Below, in pieces: positions 1 through 10,720 of a stretch of 64,000 bases of DNA; position 1 is the first letter of the stretch, and each line of letters begins with the position of its first letter. Below the pieces are notes generated by a model. The model ran no database searches. It saw nothing but the letters and a program-made list of their open reading frames with translations, and was not told where the DNA came from. The stretch spans positions 1-64,000 of the forward strand of contig CAZIAK010000018.1 of NCBI GenBank assembly GCA_964537035.1, written 5' to 3'. The position numbers and the translations under genes are program-made. The DNA is from CAZIAK01 sp964537035. Lineage in GTDB: Bacteria; Planctomycetota; B15-G4.

Positions 1-140
1 GAGAGACCGCTTGAGCGCCGCTTGAGGCCCGAAACGCGGCCGCGGAAAAAAGCGAAAACGCACTCTTCGTGAGGGGGCTCCGGCCCGCTTGGCAGGGCGT
101 CAGATCACTCTGCCCCCCGACGGGCACACGGAGAACGACC

Positions 141-2936
141 ATGATGAACCCTCTCAAGCTCTTCCTGGCCAGCACGGCCCTCGCCATGGCTGCCTCCTCC
201 AATGCCCATGCCGGGGACGGCGTGATCAATGGGGGCAAGCTCGACCTGCTGGTCTACTTCGACTACCAGGAGCCCGACCCCACCACCTGGGAACCGGTCT
301 TTGACGAGTTCTCGAAGCTGCTGCTGAACGCCACCGAAGGCGGCCTGCAGCTCGGCACGGTGTCGTTCACCAAGTGCAGCGACCAGAAGGACCAGGCCGA
401 CATCTGGGTGCGCTCCACCACCGGCGGCGCCAGCGCCCATCGCAACGGACTCGGCGCCCCCGGGCGACACATCTTCATCTCCCAGACGCACAAATCGAGC
501 AGCGGCGACACCCTGGGACAGTTCGGTCTGCTCCACGAAGCGGGCCACTACCTGTGGGGTTGTTTCGACGAGTACAAGGGCTTCGTGGGCAACACACCGG
601 CCATGCTCGAAGAGCAGTTCTGCTCGTCCTCTGGCGACACCATCTCCTGCCCCATGGACGGCGGCGCAGCCATCGCGCTCAACAACGAGCGCACCGAGTT
701 CTGCACCCAGTCGAGCCTGGGCTTCGCGGACAGCCAGCACAACCAGGCCTCGGCCAACGGCGTGGGCGTGGCCATCCGCACCACCCAGGAATACGTGCTG
801 GCCCAGTCTTGCTGGGAACGCATCCAGGCCAGCGGCAACGGCGGCCTCATCGCACCCGCCACCGCACCATCGCAGACCCAGCCCGCCCATCAGCTGGTGG
901 TCTACGACTACACCGGTTTTCTTGGTTCGTTGGCCATCGCGCTGGTCATCGATGTCTCCGGCAGCATGGGGCCCCAGAACAAGATGCAGCTGGCCAAGGC
1001 GGGTGCCCAGGCTGGCGTGGGCCTGATGAATGACGGAGACAGCATCGCCTTGGTGAAGTTCAACGACGTGGCCCAGGTGCTCGTCCCCACCACCACGATC
1101 GATGCCCAGAGCAAGAACGCCGTCATCAATGTCATCGGATCCTTGCAGCCCGGCGGCGGGACTGCCATCGGCGCAGGCGTGCTCACCGGCCTGGGACAGC
1201 TCAACGGCACGGGCGGCTGCGAGCAGCTGATCGTCCTGCTCACCGATGGTGAGAGCCTCAACGGAAACCTCGCCGGAAACGACCCCTCGGTGTTGGCTCA
1301 GCTGCAGGCCAGCGGCGCCAAGGTCTTCTCCATCGCCTTGGGCAACCAGGCCTCCACCCAGGAGCTGATCCCCCTCACCACAGTCTCCGACGGCAAGTTG
1401 TTCACCGCCACCACGGCGGGTGAGCTGCCTGGAATCTTCAGCGAGATCTTCGCCGAAGCCTCTGGCGGCATCACCATCGCGCAGGCCGACGAGCAGTTCA
1501 TCGGCGCCAGCCAGACCGCCACCGAGACCTTTGACATCTCTGACTTCTCCACCTCGGCCCGCGTGGTGCTCAACCACCCCCTGGGCGCGTCACAGTCCTT
1601 GATCCTCACCTCGCCCAGCGGCCTGGTCATCGACACCGCCAACCCTCCCAGCGGCAACATCGTGTTCAACAGCAACGTGCAGACCTCCGTCTCCATCCCC
1701 AACCCGAAGACTGGCACCTGGACAGCCGCCATCACCAACCCGCAGGGCGCTAACAGCACCTATGACTTCTTGGTCTTCGTGGACTCGTCACAGCTGCAGG
1801 TGGGCGCGTCGCTCGCTCAGAGCAATGTCACCTTCCCCGAGCCCGCGCACCTTGAGGTCTCGGTCATCGCTGGCGTCCCCGTGGGTGGTGCCAGTGTCAA
1901 CGCCACCGTCACCCGGCCCGACGCCTCGATCGTCAACATCGTCTTGCACGATGACGGGCTCGCGGTGCACGGCGACAGCGACGCGGACGACGGCATCTAC
2001 TCGGCGCTCTTCGCCAACTACAACGGCGACGGCTCCTACGCCATCGACGTCTCGGTGGACAATGCCAGCGGCGCCGGTGCGGCCAGCCTCGAGTGCTTCG
2101 TCTTTGGCCTCGGTGAAGAGGGCCTGACCTCCGAACCCATCGCACCCTTCGTGGCCAAGACCAACCAGTCCGTCACCGTCTCTGGCTTCGCCCCCGTGGC
2201 CAACGCCAGCGCCGGCCTGATCGCCCACCTGGCCTTGCCAGAACTCGGCACCGTGCAGGTCGACGCCTCCGCCCCCACCGCCGTGGCTGGGTTCGCCCTT
2301 GAGGTGGCAGCCGACGAAGCGCTCATCCTGCGGCAGCTGGTCTTCGACGTGGCCGACACGGACGACATCGAGCTGCTCGGCCGCCTGGCCCTGCACCGCG
2401 ACCTGAACGGCGACGGCGTGATCGACGTGCCCTCGGTACCCCTCGCATTGGCGCAGGTCGTGGGCAACACCGTGGTCTTCGCCCAGGCCAGCGGCGATCT
2501 GGTCATGCTCGACGCCGGTGACTCGCCCTTCTTCATCATCACCGCCGGTGATGGCCTGATCGAGGTCGACACCGCCTCCATGGCACCTGTTGGTTCTGCC
2601 CCCGGCGGCTCAGGCCCCTGGAACATGGGCGCCGCCCTGACCTCCCTGAGCCTGGCACTCCTGGCAGCGGCCCTCGTCGCTGCGGCCAGACTCATGCCAG
2701 CTGCGGTCCGTCAGCGCCGCCTCGGCTTTGCCCTATCCATGCTGCTCTGCCTGAGCCTCAGCACAGGTTGCAGCCGGTTCTTGAACACGTCTGACGGAGG
2801 CTCCGCCACTGCGGCCCCTACCTTCGACTTCACCATGAGCCTGGCGGCCACCGACGTAGACGGCATGGGCGCCGTGCTCGGTGCTCCGGCGGCGATCAGC
2901 GGAGCAGATCTGAGCTTCGACTTCACCCTGCAGTAA
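141..2936 (+). CDS. Secreted CLCA-like metalloprotease / von Willebrand factor A protein with tandem C-terminal membrane signals
   Basis: A 931-residue exported protein. The start is the ATG at 141 rather than an upstream GTG at 69, because the signal peptide (residues 1 to about 23, ending NAHA) begins there. Residues about 30-240 resemble the N-terminal metallohydrolase domain of CLCA proteins: HEAGH at 132-136 followed by WGCFDEY, as in the family's HExxH...FDEY pattern. A von Willebrand A domain follows at about 265-440 with the MIDAS motif DVSGS at 271-275. The rest is beta-rich. Near the end are a Gly/Ser/Pro stretch, a membrane helix (about 829-850) and an RQRR cluster, then a second hydrophobic segment ending in a lipobox-like LSTGC (Cys877). 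CLCA proteins are known to self-cleave; that this one does is inference. Confidence 0.85.
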   Translation: MMNPLKLFLASTALAMAASSNAHAGDGVINGGKLDLLVYFDYQEPDPTTWEPVFDEFSKLLLNATEGGLQLGTVSFTKCSDQKDQADIWVRSTTGGASAHRNGLGAPGRHIFISQTHKSSSGDTLGQFGLLHEAGHYLWGCFDEYKGFVGNTPAMLEEQFCSSSGDTISCPMDGGAAIALNNERTEFCTQSSLGFADSQHNQASANGVGVAIRTTQEYVLAQSCWERIQASGNGGLIAPATAPSQTQPAHQLVVYDYTGFLGSLAIALVIDVSGSMGPQNKMQLAKAGAQAGVGLMNDGDSIALVKFNDVAQVLVPTTTIDAQSKNAVINVIGSLQPGGGTAIGAGVLTGLGQLNGTGGCEQLIVLLTDGESLNGNLAGNDPSVLAQLQASGAKVFSIALGNQASTQELIPLTTVSDGKLFTATTAGELPGIFSEIFAEASGGITIAQADEQFIGASQTATETFDISDFSTSARVVLNHPLGASQSLILTSPSGLVIDTANPPSGNIVFNSNVQTSVSIPNPKTGTWTAAITNPQGANSTYDFLVFVDSSQLQVGASLAQSNVTFPEPAHLEVSVIAGVPVGGASVNATVTRPDASIVNIVLHDDGLAVHGDSDADDGIYSALFANYNGDGSYAIDVSVDNASGAGAASLECFVFGLGEEGLTSEPIAPFVAKTNQSVTVSGFAPVANASAGLIAHLALPELGTVQVDASAPTAVAGFALEVAADEALILRQLVFDVADTDDIELLGRLALHRDLNGDGVIDVPSVPLALAQVVGNTVVFAQASGDLVMLDAGDSPFFIITAGDGLIEVDTASMAPVGSAPGGSGPWNMGAALTSLSLALLAAALVAAARLMPAAVRQRRLGFALSMLLCLSLSTGCSRFLNTSDGGSATAAPTFDFTMSLAATDVDGMGAVLGAPAAISGADLSFDFTLQ

Positions 2937-2966
2937 GCAGGGCTCAACAAACCAGCAGGCTCTGCC

Positions 2967-2998
2967 GCAGCCCTCAGCCGTCACCGGCTGGGGGCTGC
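2967..2998. terminator. Stem-loop between convergent genes, possible bidirectional terminator
   Basis: A 14-pair stem (one G-T wobble) with a four-base loop, arms 2967-2980 and 2985-2998. It lies 30 bases after the stop of the CLCA-like gene and overlaps the last codon and stop of the opposite-strand gene ending at 2974. There is no clear T-run, so the terminator role is inferred from position and stem strength. Confidence 0.5.
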
Positions 2999-4116
2999 TG
3001 TGGTTCGGGGATGTGGATGCGCCGCTGCACCGGCTCGAGAGAATGTCCCACGACGATCTGCTCCTCCCAGGCCACTGCACCGCTGCCGTGTTCAATCACC
3101 AGCTCGTAGGGCCCGGGTGCCAGGCGTGGGAAGAGGGCGAAACCGCCAGCAAGCTTGACCTGAATGCCCCGGCCCGTGGCGTCGATGAGGCGCACCCGCG
3201 TACCGGGGGCCGCAGGCGCTCCCTGGCAGAGCACCTCGACATGCAATGCAGACTCGGGGGGCAACGACCCGTCCCACGTGCCTCGCCTGTCGGGCCCCGC
3301 CGTCCAGACGGGTGAGAGCGCCAAGGAACCCGCCCCGTCGTGAGGGTTGGGGACAGCCACAAGCCAATCGCCCGGCTCGACGTTCGTGAAAGCGTAACGA
3401 CCCTCGGCGTCAGTCTGCGCTCGCCGGACAAAACCCGAGGGCTGCCCGGCTGGCCCCGGCAGAGGCCGCAGCTCGACGGGCACATCCGCTGCGCCACTGC
3501 CGAAGGCGTCCGTCAATCGCCCCGACATCACCGCTCCGGCGGACAAGCGCAGCTGCAAGTGCTCTGCGCCTGGCACCACAACGCCGGTCACCTCGAGGGG
3601 CACATGGCCGGGGGCTGCGACAGACAACGCGTAAGTTCCGGGCTCCCGCTGGCCCAGATCGAACGCACCGCTCGGTGACTGCACGCGCCGGGTCTCTGCC
3701 CCCGGCCAATCGTCTCGCCCGGGGGCGCCGCCAGCGTGCAAGCGCAATACGAAGCTGGCCACTGGCAGACCGGTGAACGAGCTGACGACCACGCCTGCGA
3801 TGGGCCCGGGAATCGTTCGGGGCGTCAGGGTGGGCTCCAATGCCTCGGGCAGCGGGTCCTGAGCCGGGACTTTCGGCGATCCGGCCCCGGGAGCGGGGCT
3901 CGCTGCGCCTCCGCCCCCCTGGTAGGCCGTGACGGGGAGCTGCTCAGAGAGCACATCGGGAGCAGGCTGCACGGGGCCTTTCGCCGACCCTGGGGCAGCC
4001 ACAGGGTCGCTGCCCACGAACCACGCCAGCCAGGCCATGACCGCCACGAGCAGCATCAAGGCGGCCGCGGGGAGGGCCACGGGGGAGATCGGCTTGTGGG
4101 CGCGAGAACGAGGCAT
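2974..4116 (-). CDS. Membrane-anchored protein with carboxypeptidase-regulatory-like domains
   Basis: A 380-residue protein. The chosen ATG (MPRSRAH) puts a short basic N-terminus directly before one hydrophobic helix at about residues 11-34, giving a type II anchor with the rest outside the cytoplasm. A Pro/Ala-rich linker follows. Then come at least two Ig-like modules of the CarboxypepD_reg type, visible as GVVVSSFTGLPVASF and the GRYAFTNVEPGDWLVAV ending. No catalytic motif was found. The extracytoplasmic modules resemble those on the ECF sigma fusions in this window. Convergent with the CLCA-like gene and divergent from prfC. Function unknown. Confidence 0.75.
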   Translation of the reverse strand: MPRSRAHKPISPVALPAAALMLLVAVMAWLAWFVGSDPVAAPGSAKGPVQPAPDVLSEQLPVTAYQGGGGAASPAPGAGSPKVPAQDPLPEALEPTLTPRTIPGPIAGVVVSSFTGLPVASFVLRLHAGGAPGRDDWPGAETRRVQSPSGAFDLGQREPGTYALSVAAPGHVPLEVTGVVVPGAEHLQLRLSAGAVMSGRLTDAFGSGAADVPVELRPLPGPAGQPSGFVRRAQTDAEGRYAFTNVEPGDWLVAVPNPHDGAGSLALSPVWTAGPDRRGTWDGSLPPESALHVEVLCQGAPAAPGTRVRLIDATGRGIQVKLAGGFALFPRLAPGPYELVIEHGSGAVAWEEQIVVGHSLEPVQRRIHIPEPQQPPAGDG

Positions 4117-4246
4117 GCCCGACCATCCTCGCTCACGGCCCCAGCCCAAGCCACCGGTGGCCCGAGTTGCTATCCTCTGCGGCCTTTGTCCGCGCGTCCC
4201 AAGAACTCACCACAACAGACGCCTCCCCCTCTGTCACACCGCTCCC

Positions 4247-5839
<1,593 letters not shown>

Positions 5840-6037
5840 GGGGCGGCTCACTTCCTCCGAGCCCATGCCCTCCGGGTGTTGTCACCCATCGCGCCACCGC
5901 CATGGGCAGAGAGTCTGTTTATTCAGTCAAGTCGGCCATGGCAAATGAGTCCACAAAAATACAAGATCTCCGTTGGTTCCTCTGCATGTTCTGGGTCGAC
6001 GCGAGAGGCGTCGCCCGTTTTCCCAGAAAGTCATTCC

Positions 6038-6454
6038 ATGACCAACCTCACAAGACTCACCACTGCTGATCTCACTGCCGAGCTGGCCCGCCGAGAGAAA
6101 GCCGCCGGCAAACTACAGAAACAGCGTGCCCAGCTCGTGGCTCAGCTCGAAGCGGTCGAGAAAGAGCTCGGCGGCCTGGGCGTGGCCCTCGGTGCATCCG
6201 GTCGCAAGCGTGGCAAGAGCGCGGGCCTGCCCGCCGGTCGCAAGCGGCCAAAGAACACCTTGCCGCTGCCCGACGCCATCATCGCCGCCATGGAGATCGG
6301 CGCTGTCATCTCACCCAAGGAGGCGGCCGAGCTGGTCATCTCGAACGGCTACCAGACCACCAGCAAGACCTTCGGCGGCCAGGTCGCCAACGTGCTGGCC
6401 AAGGACCCGCGCTTCAAGAAGATGGGCCGGGCCCAGTTCAAGCGCGCGAAGTAA
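6038..6454 (+). CDS. Small basic coiled-coil protein with C-terminal winged-helix-like domain
   Basis: A 138-residue protein. Residues about 8-48 are an amphipathic heptad-like helix rich in Glu, Gln, Arg and Lys and predicted to form a coiled coil. A very basic Gly/Lys/Arg linker (GRKRGKS, GRKRPK) follows. Residues about 70-138 look like a HARE-type winged helix: a helix with IIAAMEIG, SPKEAAELVISNGYQT, then TFGGQVANVLAKDPRFKK. Such domains are linked to nucleic-acid or chromatin binding, so a DNA-binding role is plausible but not shown. The 198 bases upstream hold no gene. The frame is open to 5876, but nothing before MTNLTRL looks conserved. Confidence 0.7.
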   Translation: MTNLTRLTTADLTAELARREKAAGKLQKQRAQLVAQLEAVEKELGGLGVALGASGRKRGKSAGLPAGRKRPKNTLPLPDAIIAAMEIGAVISPKEAAELVISNGYQTTSKTFGGQVANVLAKDPRFKKMGRAQFKRAK

Positions 6455-6743
6455 CCCAAGCCAGCTGAAGCGAGACCTCGGGCAGGGCCAGCGAGAGATC
6501 GACAGACTCCGGCCAGCTGCTCAACTCGAGGTCAGGCAGCAGGTTGCGGGCTGAGTCTCTCGTCGTCGCGCTCGCGAAGGCCGAAGAGGTTCGAGTCCAC
6601 GAGCGTCTGGACGTCACGCTGTCCCTCCAGGTCTGGCTGAAGCACCCGGCCCACGTCCGCATCGGGATGGCTGTCCCAGAGCCCCGAGCGACCGCTGACC
6701 TTGGCTCCCACGCCTCCGGTCCCTGTCTGCCGAGCCGAGCGCC
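6455..6743. other. Intergenic region without a supported gene
   Basis: This 289-base stretch lies between the coiled-coil protein and the convergent alpha/beta hydrolase gene. Short open frames on both strands show no recognisable motif and overlap the hydrolase end. No convincing stem-loop or repeat was seen. Confidence 0.5.
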
Positions 6744-8732
6744 CTACGACTCGCCCACGATCAGCTGCCACTGCGCCTCGGCCCGCTGCACGATGGCGGA
6801 CACGTCCTCTGCGAGCAGCAGCCGACGAGCCGCCAGGGATCGGGCCGCTTCACGCACCCGTGCCACATACTCGCTTCTCGAAGCGTAGAGCGACTCAACG
6901 CTCGGTCGACCGTCGCCGAGAGCCAGCCGTTCCGCCTCGGTGCGGGGCAGGGGCAGGTAGTTGCCGTAGAAGTCGACCAGCTCATGGTCAGCGCCCACAA
7001 AGCCGGTGCGCACGCTCCATGGGGTGTAGGTGGCCAAGGGCACGAGCGTTTCCACAGCGGGCAAGCCCGCGAGTTCGTTGCCTATCTCGTCCACCTGTGA
7101 GACGAGAGACTGGTAGGCCAGACCAAGGAGCGGTGGCTGCCTGGTCACCATGCCTTCCTCCCACATCTCGCCGTAGTCAACGCGATAGGCCTCATGGATG
7201 ACGGTCGGCGCTGCCAGGCCCAGGATCTTGGGAAACACCAGCTCTCCCGGTGAGACGAGCGTGCCGTCATCGATGCGTGGGTAGGCGCTGGGCGGTGGCG
7301 CGATCCCGCACTCGACCCAGTCTTGAAGCGCCACCAACAGGGCTCGCTCCGTCCAGAGGAAGTCCAGTGGGTTGCCGCGCCAGCCGGGGGCACCGGGCAG
7401 TTGGGCGTCCGCGCTCGGGGGGAAACGGGAGACGAAGTGCTGACCGCTGCGCAGGTGATAGAGGCGCTCGTTGGCAAGGGGCTCCACGTCAGCTGAGCCG
7501 TCAAGCGAAGTGTGCAGCAGAGAGGCGGCGCGGCCCCAGTACTCGTAGCCGGTGTTGGTGTAGAACACCTTGGGCAGGTGGCCGTCAGCGAGATGCCGAG
7601 AGGCCAGGCCGTCCCGTTGGCCGGTGGTTGGATCCCGCTGGTTCCTGCCGCTGAAGGGGAACAGATCGGTGGGATAGAAGAAGGCCGAGTAGCGATGGCC
7701 GTCGCGCGATGGCTGGGCGAAGCGATGATTGAAGCTGCCCCGCCCCGCACCCGCGCTGTGGATGAGCAACCCGTCGAACACCTGGCTGTCCTGCTCGTCC
7801 GTGTTGAAGCCCTGGTACAGAAAGTGGCGCAAGAACCGACCGGTCTGGGAGATGCCCACACCCAGGCCCCGCTCCACGCTGACCGGGCAGGCCGGGTCGT
7901 TCTTGAGCCAGGACATGGTGTCCCGGATCGCCGCCAGGCCCAGGCCAACGATGGCAGGGTCTGCGGCGCGGTAGACCAGTTCGTAGATCAAGCCCGCGTC
8001 GAAGCCACCGTCGAGAGCGATGTGAGTCCCGTCGGTGAAACGCCAGAGTTCGCGGGGGATGACCTCGCGCTCAGCCAGACGACCAGTGCGAGAGGTGAGC
8101 ACGTTGTCGCTGTGAGCCCGGTCGAGCACGGGATAACCGATGTGATTGCGGTGAGCCACGGCGAGCACATCCGCAGGCTCGTCCACAGTCCAGTCGCTGC
8201 GCACCAGACCCGTGAGCGGCGCTTCTCCCTGGCGAGCCACGGGGACCGTCAACCGCAACCGCCCCACTTCTTGGGGCACGTCGAACTGCCAGCCGACCCA
8301 GACCACGGTCAGGCCCCGCTCCATGAGCAGCCCATCGCCGAAGTCGTCAGCGCTCTCAGGAAGACTCGAGAAGCCCCCGCGATTGAAGTACCCGAGCGCA
8401 GCCTTGCCCCCGCGGTTCGAGACCTCCAGCAAGGCTGTGCCACTGCCCTTGCCCTGCTCGACGGGCGCCAGGATCATCAGGTCTGCAGAAGCGATGACCC
8501 GACCGTCGTGATCGAGAGGCGCGAACTCGAGATCCACGATGTCCTGGTTGTGCCGGTCGGCGGGATCAAGCGCGAAGCGGATCGTGCCGGTGATCCGTTC
8601 GTAGGCGCCCACATCCCCGAACGCCTTGCCCTCCAAGACCACTTGCCGGTCGGTGATCTCAAGACCTACGACTTCGGCAAGGACGTCCCCGCTCAAGAGC
8701 ACCAAGGACACGGCGAGAATGAGGCGATGCAT
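6744..8732 (-). CDS. Secreted alpha/beta hydrolase domain-containing protein
   Basis: A 662-residue exported hydrolase of the large alpha/beta-hydrolase family found in bacterial secretomes, whose substrates are mostly unknown. The ATG at 8732 gives a clean signal peptide (MHRLILAVSLVLLSGDVLA). Family features include LLEVSNRGGKAALGYFNRG, the nucleophile elbow GISQTG with Ser295, and FNTDEQDSQVFDG followed by the HSAGAGRG segment. Upstream frame to 8987 is Arg/Ser-rich and not conserved, so it is excluded. It is divergent from the amidohydrolase gene across 148 bases. Esterase or lactonase activity is possible; the substrate is unknown. Confidence 0.8.
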   Translation of the reverse strand: MHRLILAVSLVLLSGDVLAEVVGLEITDRQVVLEGKAFGDVGAYERITGTIRFALDPADRHNQDIVDLEFAPLDHDGRVIASADLMILAPVEQGKGSGTALLEVSNRGGKAALGYFNRGGFSSLPESADDFGDGLLMERGLTVVWVGWQFDVPQEVGRLRLTVPVARQGEAPLTGLVRSDWTVDEPADVLAVAHRNHIGYPVLDRAHSDNVLTSRTGRLAEREVIPRELWRFTDGTHIALDGGFDAGLIYELVYRAADPAIVGLGLAAIRDTMSWLKNDPACPVSVERGLGVGISQTGRFLRHFLYQGFNTDEQDSQVFDGLLIHSAGAGRGSFNHRFAQPSRDGHRYSAFFYPTDLFPFSGRNQRDPTTGQRDGLASRHLADGHLPKVFYTNTGYEYWGRAASLLHTSLDGSADVEPLANERLYHLRSGQHFVSRFPPSADAQLPGAPGWRGNPLDFLWTERALLVALQDWVECGIAPPPSAYPRIDDGTLVSPGELVFPKILGLAAPTVIHEAYRVDYGEMWEEGMVTRQPPLLGLAYQSLVSQVDEIGNELAGLPAVETLVPLATYTPWSVRTGFVGADHELVDFYGNYLPLPRTEAERLALGDGRPSVESLYASRSEYVARVREAARSLAARRLLLAEDVSAIVQRAEAQWQLIVGES

Positions 8733-8880
8733 CACGAGTCTCAAGCCACCGAGGGCGCAGAGCGAGAAGAGGGCAGACCCGCAGAGGCTAACCGGCACGA
8801 GGCCGATGTTTGTAGACTGACCCCCGAGAACGGCACGGGGAACAAACCCATCGCCAAGCACACCACCACCAGGCCTGCCC

Positions 8881-10659
8881 ATGCTGCCTCTCGCCCTCTC
8901 TCTCTGCGCCCTCAGCCTGCTCACCATTGACGATGGACGAGACGCGGACCTCGCCGCTGCCCGAGCGCTCTTCGAGCAGAACATCACTGCTATCCAGGAG
9001 CGAAATCGGGAGGCTTACCTGGCCTGCTACCTCGCGTCAGATCTGCTCGCCCGTGGCGGGCCCACAGGCATCGACACGGGCTTCGCCGAGTTGGAAGCAG
9101 GCACGGCACCGAGCGGTTCTGACGACTGGCCCGTGCGCCTGACCGCTCGCGACCTGCAGCTGCATTGGCTCGCCGATGGCCTGGTCTACGGCACCTACCG
9201 CTACCACGTGGACTACGGCGGCGAGTTGATCGAGGGCCTCTCCGAGCGGGTGTTCCGACGCACGACGGAAGGCTGGCGCATCGTGGTCACCACCGCGTTC
9301 AGCTCCACGCCCGGCCTGCCTGCGGCGCCTCTGGCCCTCGTGGGAGCGCGCATCCACACGGGCGCCGGTGGTCCCCCCATCACTGACGGAGTCATCATCG
9401 TACGCGACGGCCTGATCGAGTCCATCGGGCCCCGAGCCACCACGGTGATTCCCGCTGGCATTGATGTGATCGACCTCAGCGGGCACACCGTCACGCCGGG
9501 CCTTGTAGATTCCCACGTGCACTACAGCCAGACCGGCTGGGCCGATGGGCGACCCGACGCGTGGGACCTCAGGGAGCTATACCCCTACGCGGCGGTGAGC
9601 ACCGAGCTGGAGCGAACACCCGAACGACTGCACCGAGCGTTCCTGGCCAGCGGCGTCACCGCTGTCTTCGACGTCGGCGGATTCCCCTGGACGCGGCGAC
9701 TGCGCGAGAAGACAGAGACGTCCTTCGAGGCGCCCCACGTCGCTGCAGCCGGGCCCCTGCTCACCACGTGGGTGCCGGACATTCTGACCCTGCCCGATCG
9801 CCAGCAGTTCGTCTTGATGGAGAGCGAAGAGCAGGTACGCGCCGCGGTGCGCTCACACGCAGCCTCAGGCAGCGACGCCATCAAGCTCTGGTTCATCGCC
9901 CGGGACGCCGCGGCCGTCGAGCGAGCCACGGCGCTGGTTCTCGTGGCCGGAGACGAGGCCGCCAAGAGCGGCCTGCCGCTCATCGTCCACGCCACCGAGC
10001 TGGCCACGGCCCGGGTCGCGCTGCAGGCTGGCGCACAGCTGCTGGTCCACAGCGTGGAGGACGCCCCCATCGATCAGGAGTTCATCGACCTGGCCCTGCA
10101 AGTCGGCGTGAGCTACTGCCCCACCCTCACCGTGCACCAGGGCTATATCGATCTGTATCAGCGCCAGCTCACCGACGAAATCATGACCCAGCTCGATGCG
10201 GTCCATCCCGAGATCGCGGAGCGGATCTTGAGCACCCCCGAGCTGCCCGTAGCCGACGCGTTGCCCGCCGCCGCGATCGCAGCCATTGTCGAGAGACGGC
10301 AGCGCACCGTGGCCCTCATGGCGGACAACCTGACCCGGCTCGCCGCGGCTGGCGTGAACATCGCCGCGGGCACGGACGCGGGCAACCCACTCACCTTGCA
10401 CGGCCCGTCGATCTTTCCAGAACTCGAAGCCATGGAGGCCGCGGGCATGGCCCCTGTCGATGTGCTCCGTGCCGCCACCTTGGGCGCGGCGCGGGCCATG
10501 GGGCGAGGCGACGATCTGGGCTTGCTGGAGGCCGGGCGTATCGCCGACCTGCTCGTGCTCATCGAAGACCCTGCCCAGGGCATCGCCGCGCTGCGCTCCG
10601 TCACCCAGGTCATGCGCGCCGGGCACCTGCAGCACGTCGAGAACCTCCGGCCCCGTTGA
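8881..10659 (+). CDS. Exported NTF2-like / amidohydrolase fusion protein
   Basis: A 592-residue protein with a short hydrophobic N-terminus (MLPLALSLCALSLL), then an NTF2/SnoaL-like domain at about 20-150 (RVFRRTTEGWRIVVTTAFSS ending), then an amidohydrolase-superfamily domain at about 155-590. Metal-site residues are present: HVH at 212-214 in GLVDSHVHYS, a candidate carboxylated Lys335 (DAIKLWF), His370 (IVHATE), a further His in LVHSVED, and Asp499 in AAGTDAGNP. Imidazolonepropionase-like amidohydrolases have this pattern. The fusion order is unusual, and the NTF2 part may act as a second binding module. Substrate unknown. Confidence 0.85.
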   Translation: MLPLALSLCALSLLTIDDGRDADLAAARALFEQNITAIQERNREAYLACYLASDLLARGGPTGIDTGFAELEAGTAPSGSDDWPVRLTARDLQLHWLADGLVYGTYRYHVDYGGELIEGLSERVFRRTTEGWRIVVTTAFSSTPGLPAAPLALVGARIHTGAGGPPITDGVIIVRDGLIESIGPRATTVIPAGIDVIDLSGHTVTPGLVDSHVHYSQTGWADGRPDAWDLRELYPYAAVSTELERTPERLHRAFLASGVTAVFDVGGFPWTRRLREKTETSFEAPHVAAAGPLLTTWVPDILTLPDRQQFVLMESEEQVRAAVRSHAASGSDAIKLWFIARDAAAVERATALVLVAGDEAAKSGLPLIVHATELATARVALQAGAQLLVHSVEDAPIDQEFIDLALQVGVSYCPTLTVHQGYIDLYQRQLTDEIMTQLDAVHPEIAERILSTPELPVADALPAAAIAAIVERRQRTVALMADNLTRLAAAGVNIAAGTDAGNPLTLHGPSIFPELEAMEAAGMAPVDVLRAATLGAARAMGRGDDLGLLEAGRIADLLVLIEDPAQGIAALRSVTQVMRAGHLQHVENLRPR

Positions 10660-10720
10660 GGCCCGGTCTCGGGCGCCCCTCTCCATGCCGTAGACTCTTC
10701 CCATCCCACGGAGCCAGTTG

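Noticed and set aside
105..1577. A 490-residue minus-strand frame opposite the CLCA-like gene
   Set aside because: Antisense shadow with random composition; the plus strand has a signal peptide and catalytic motifs.
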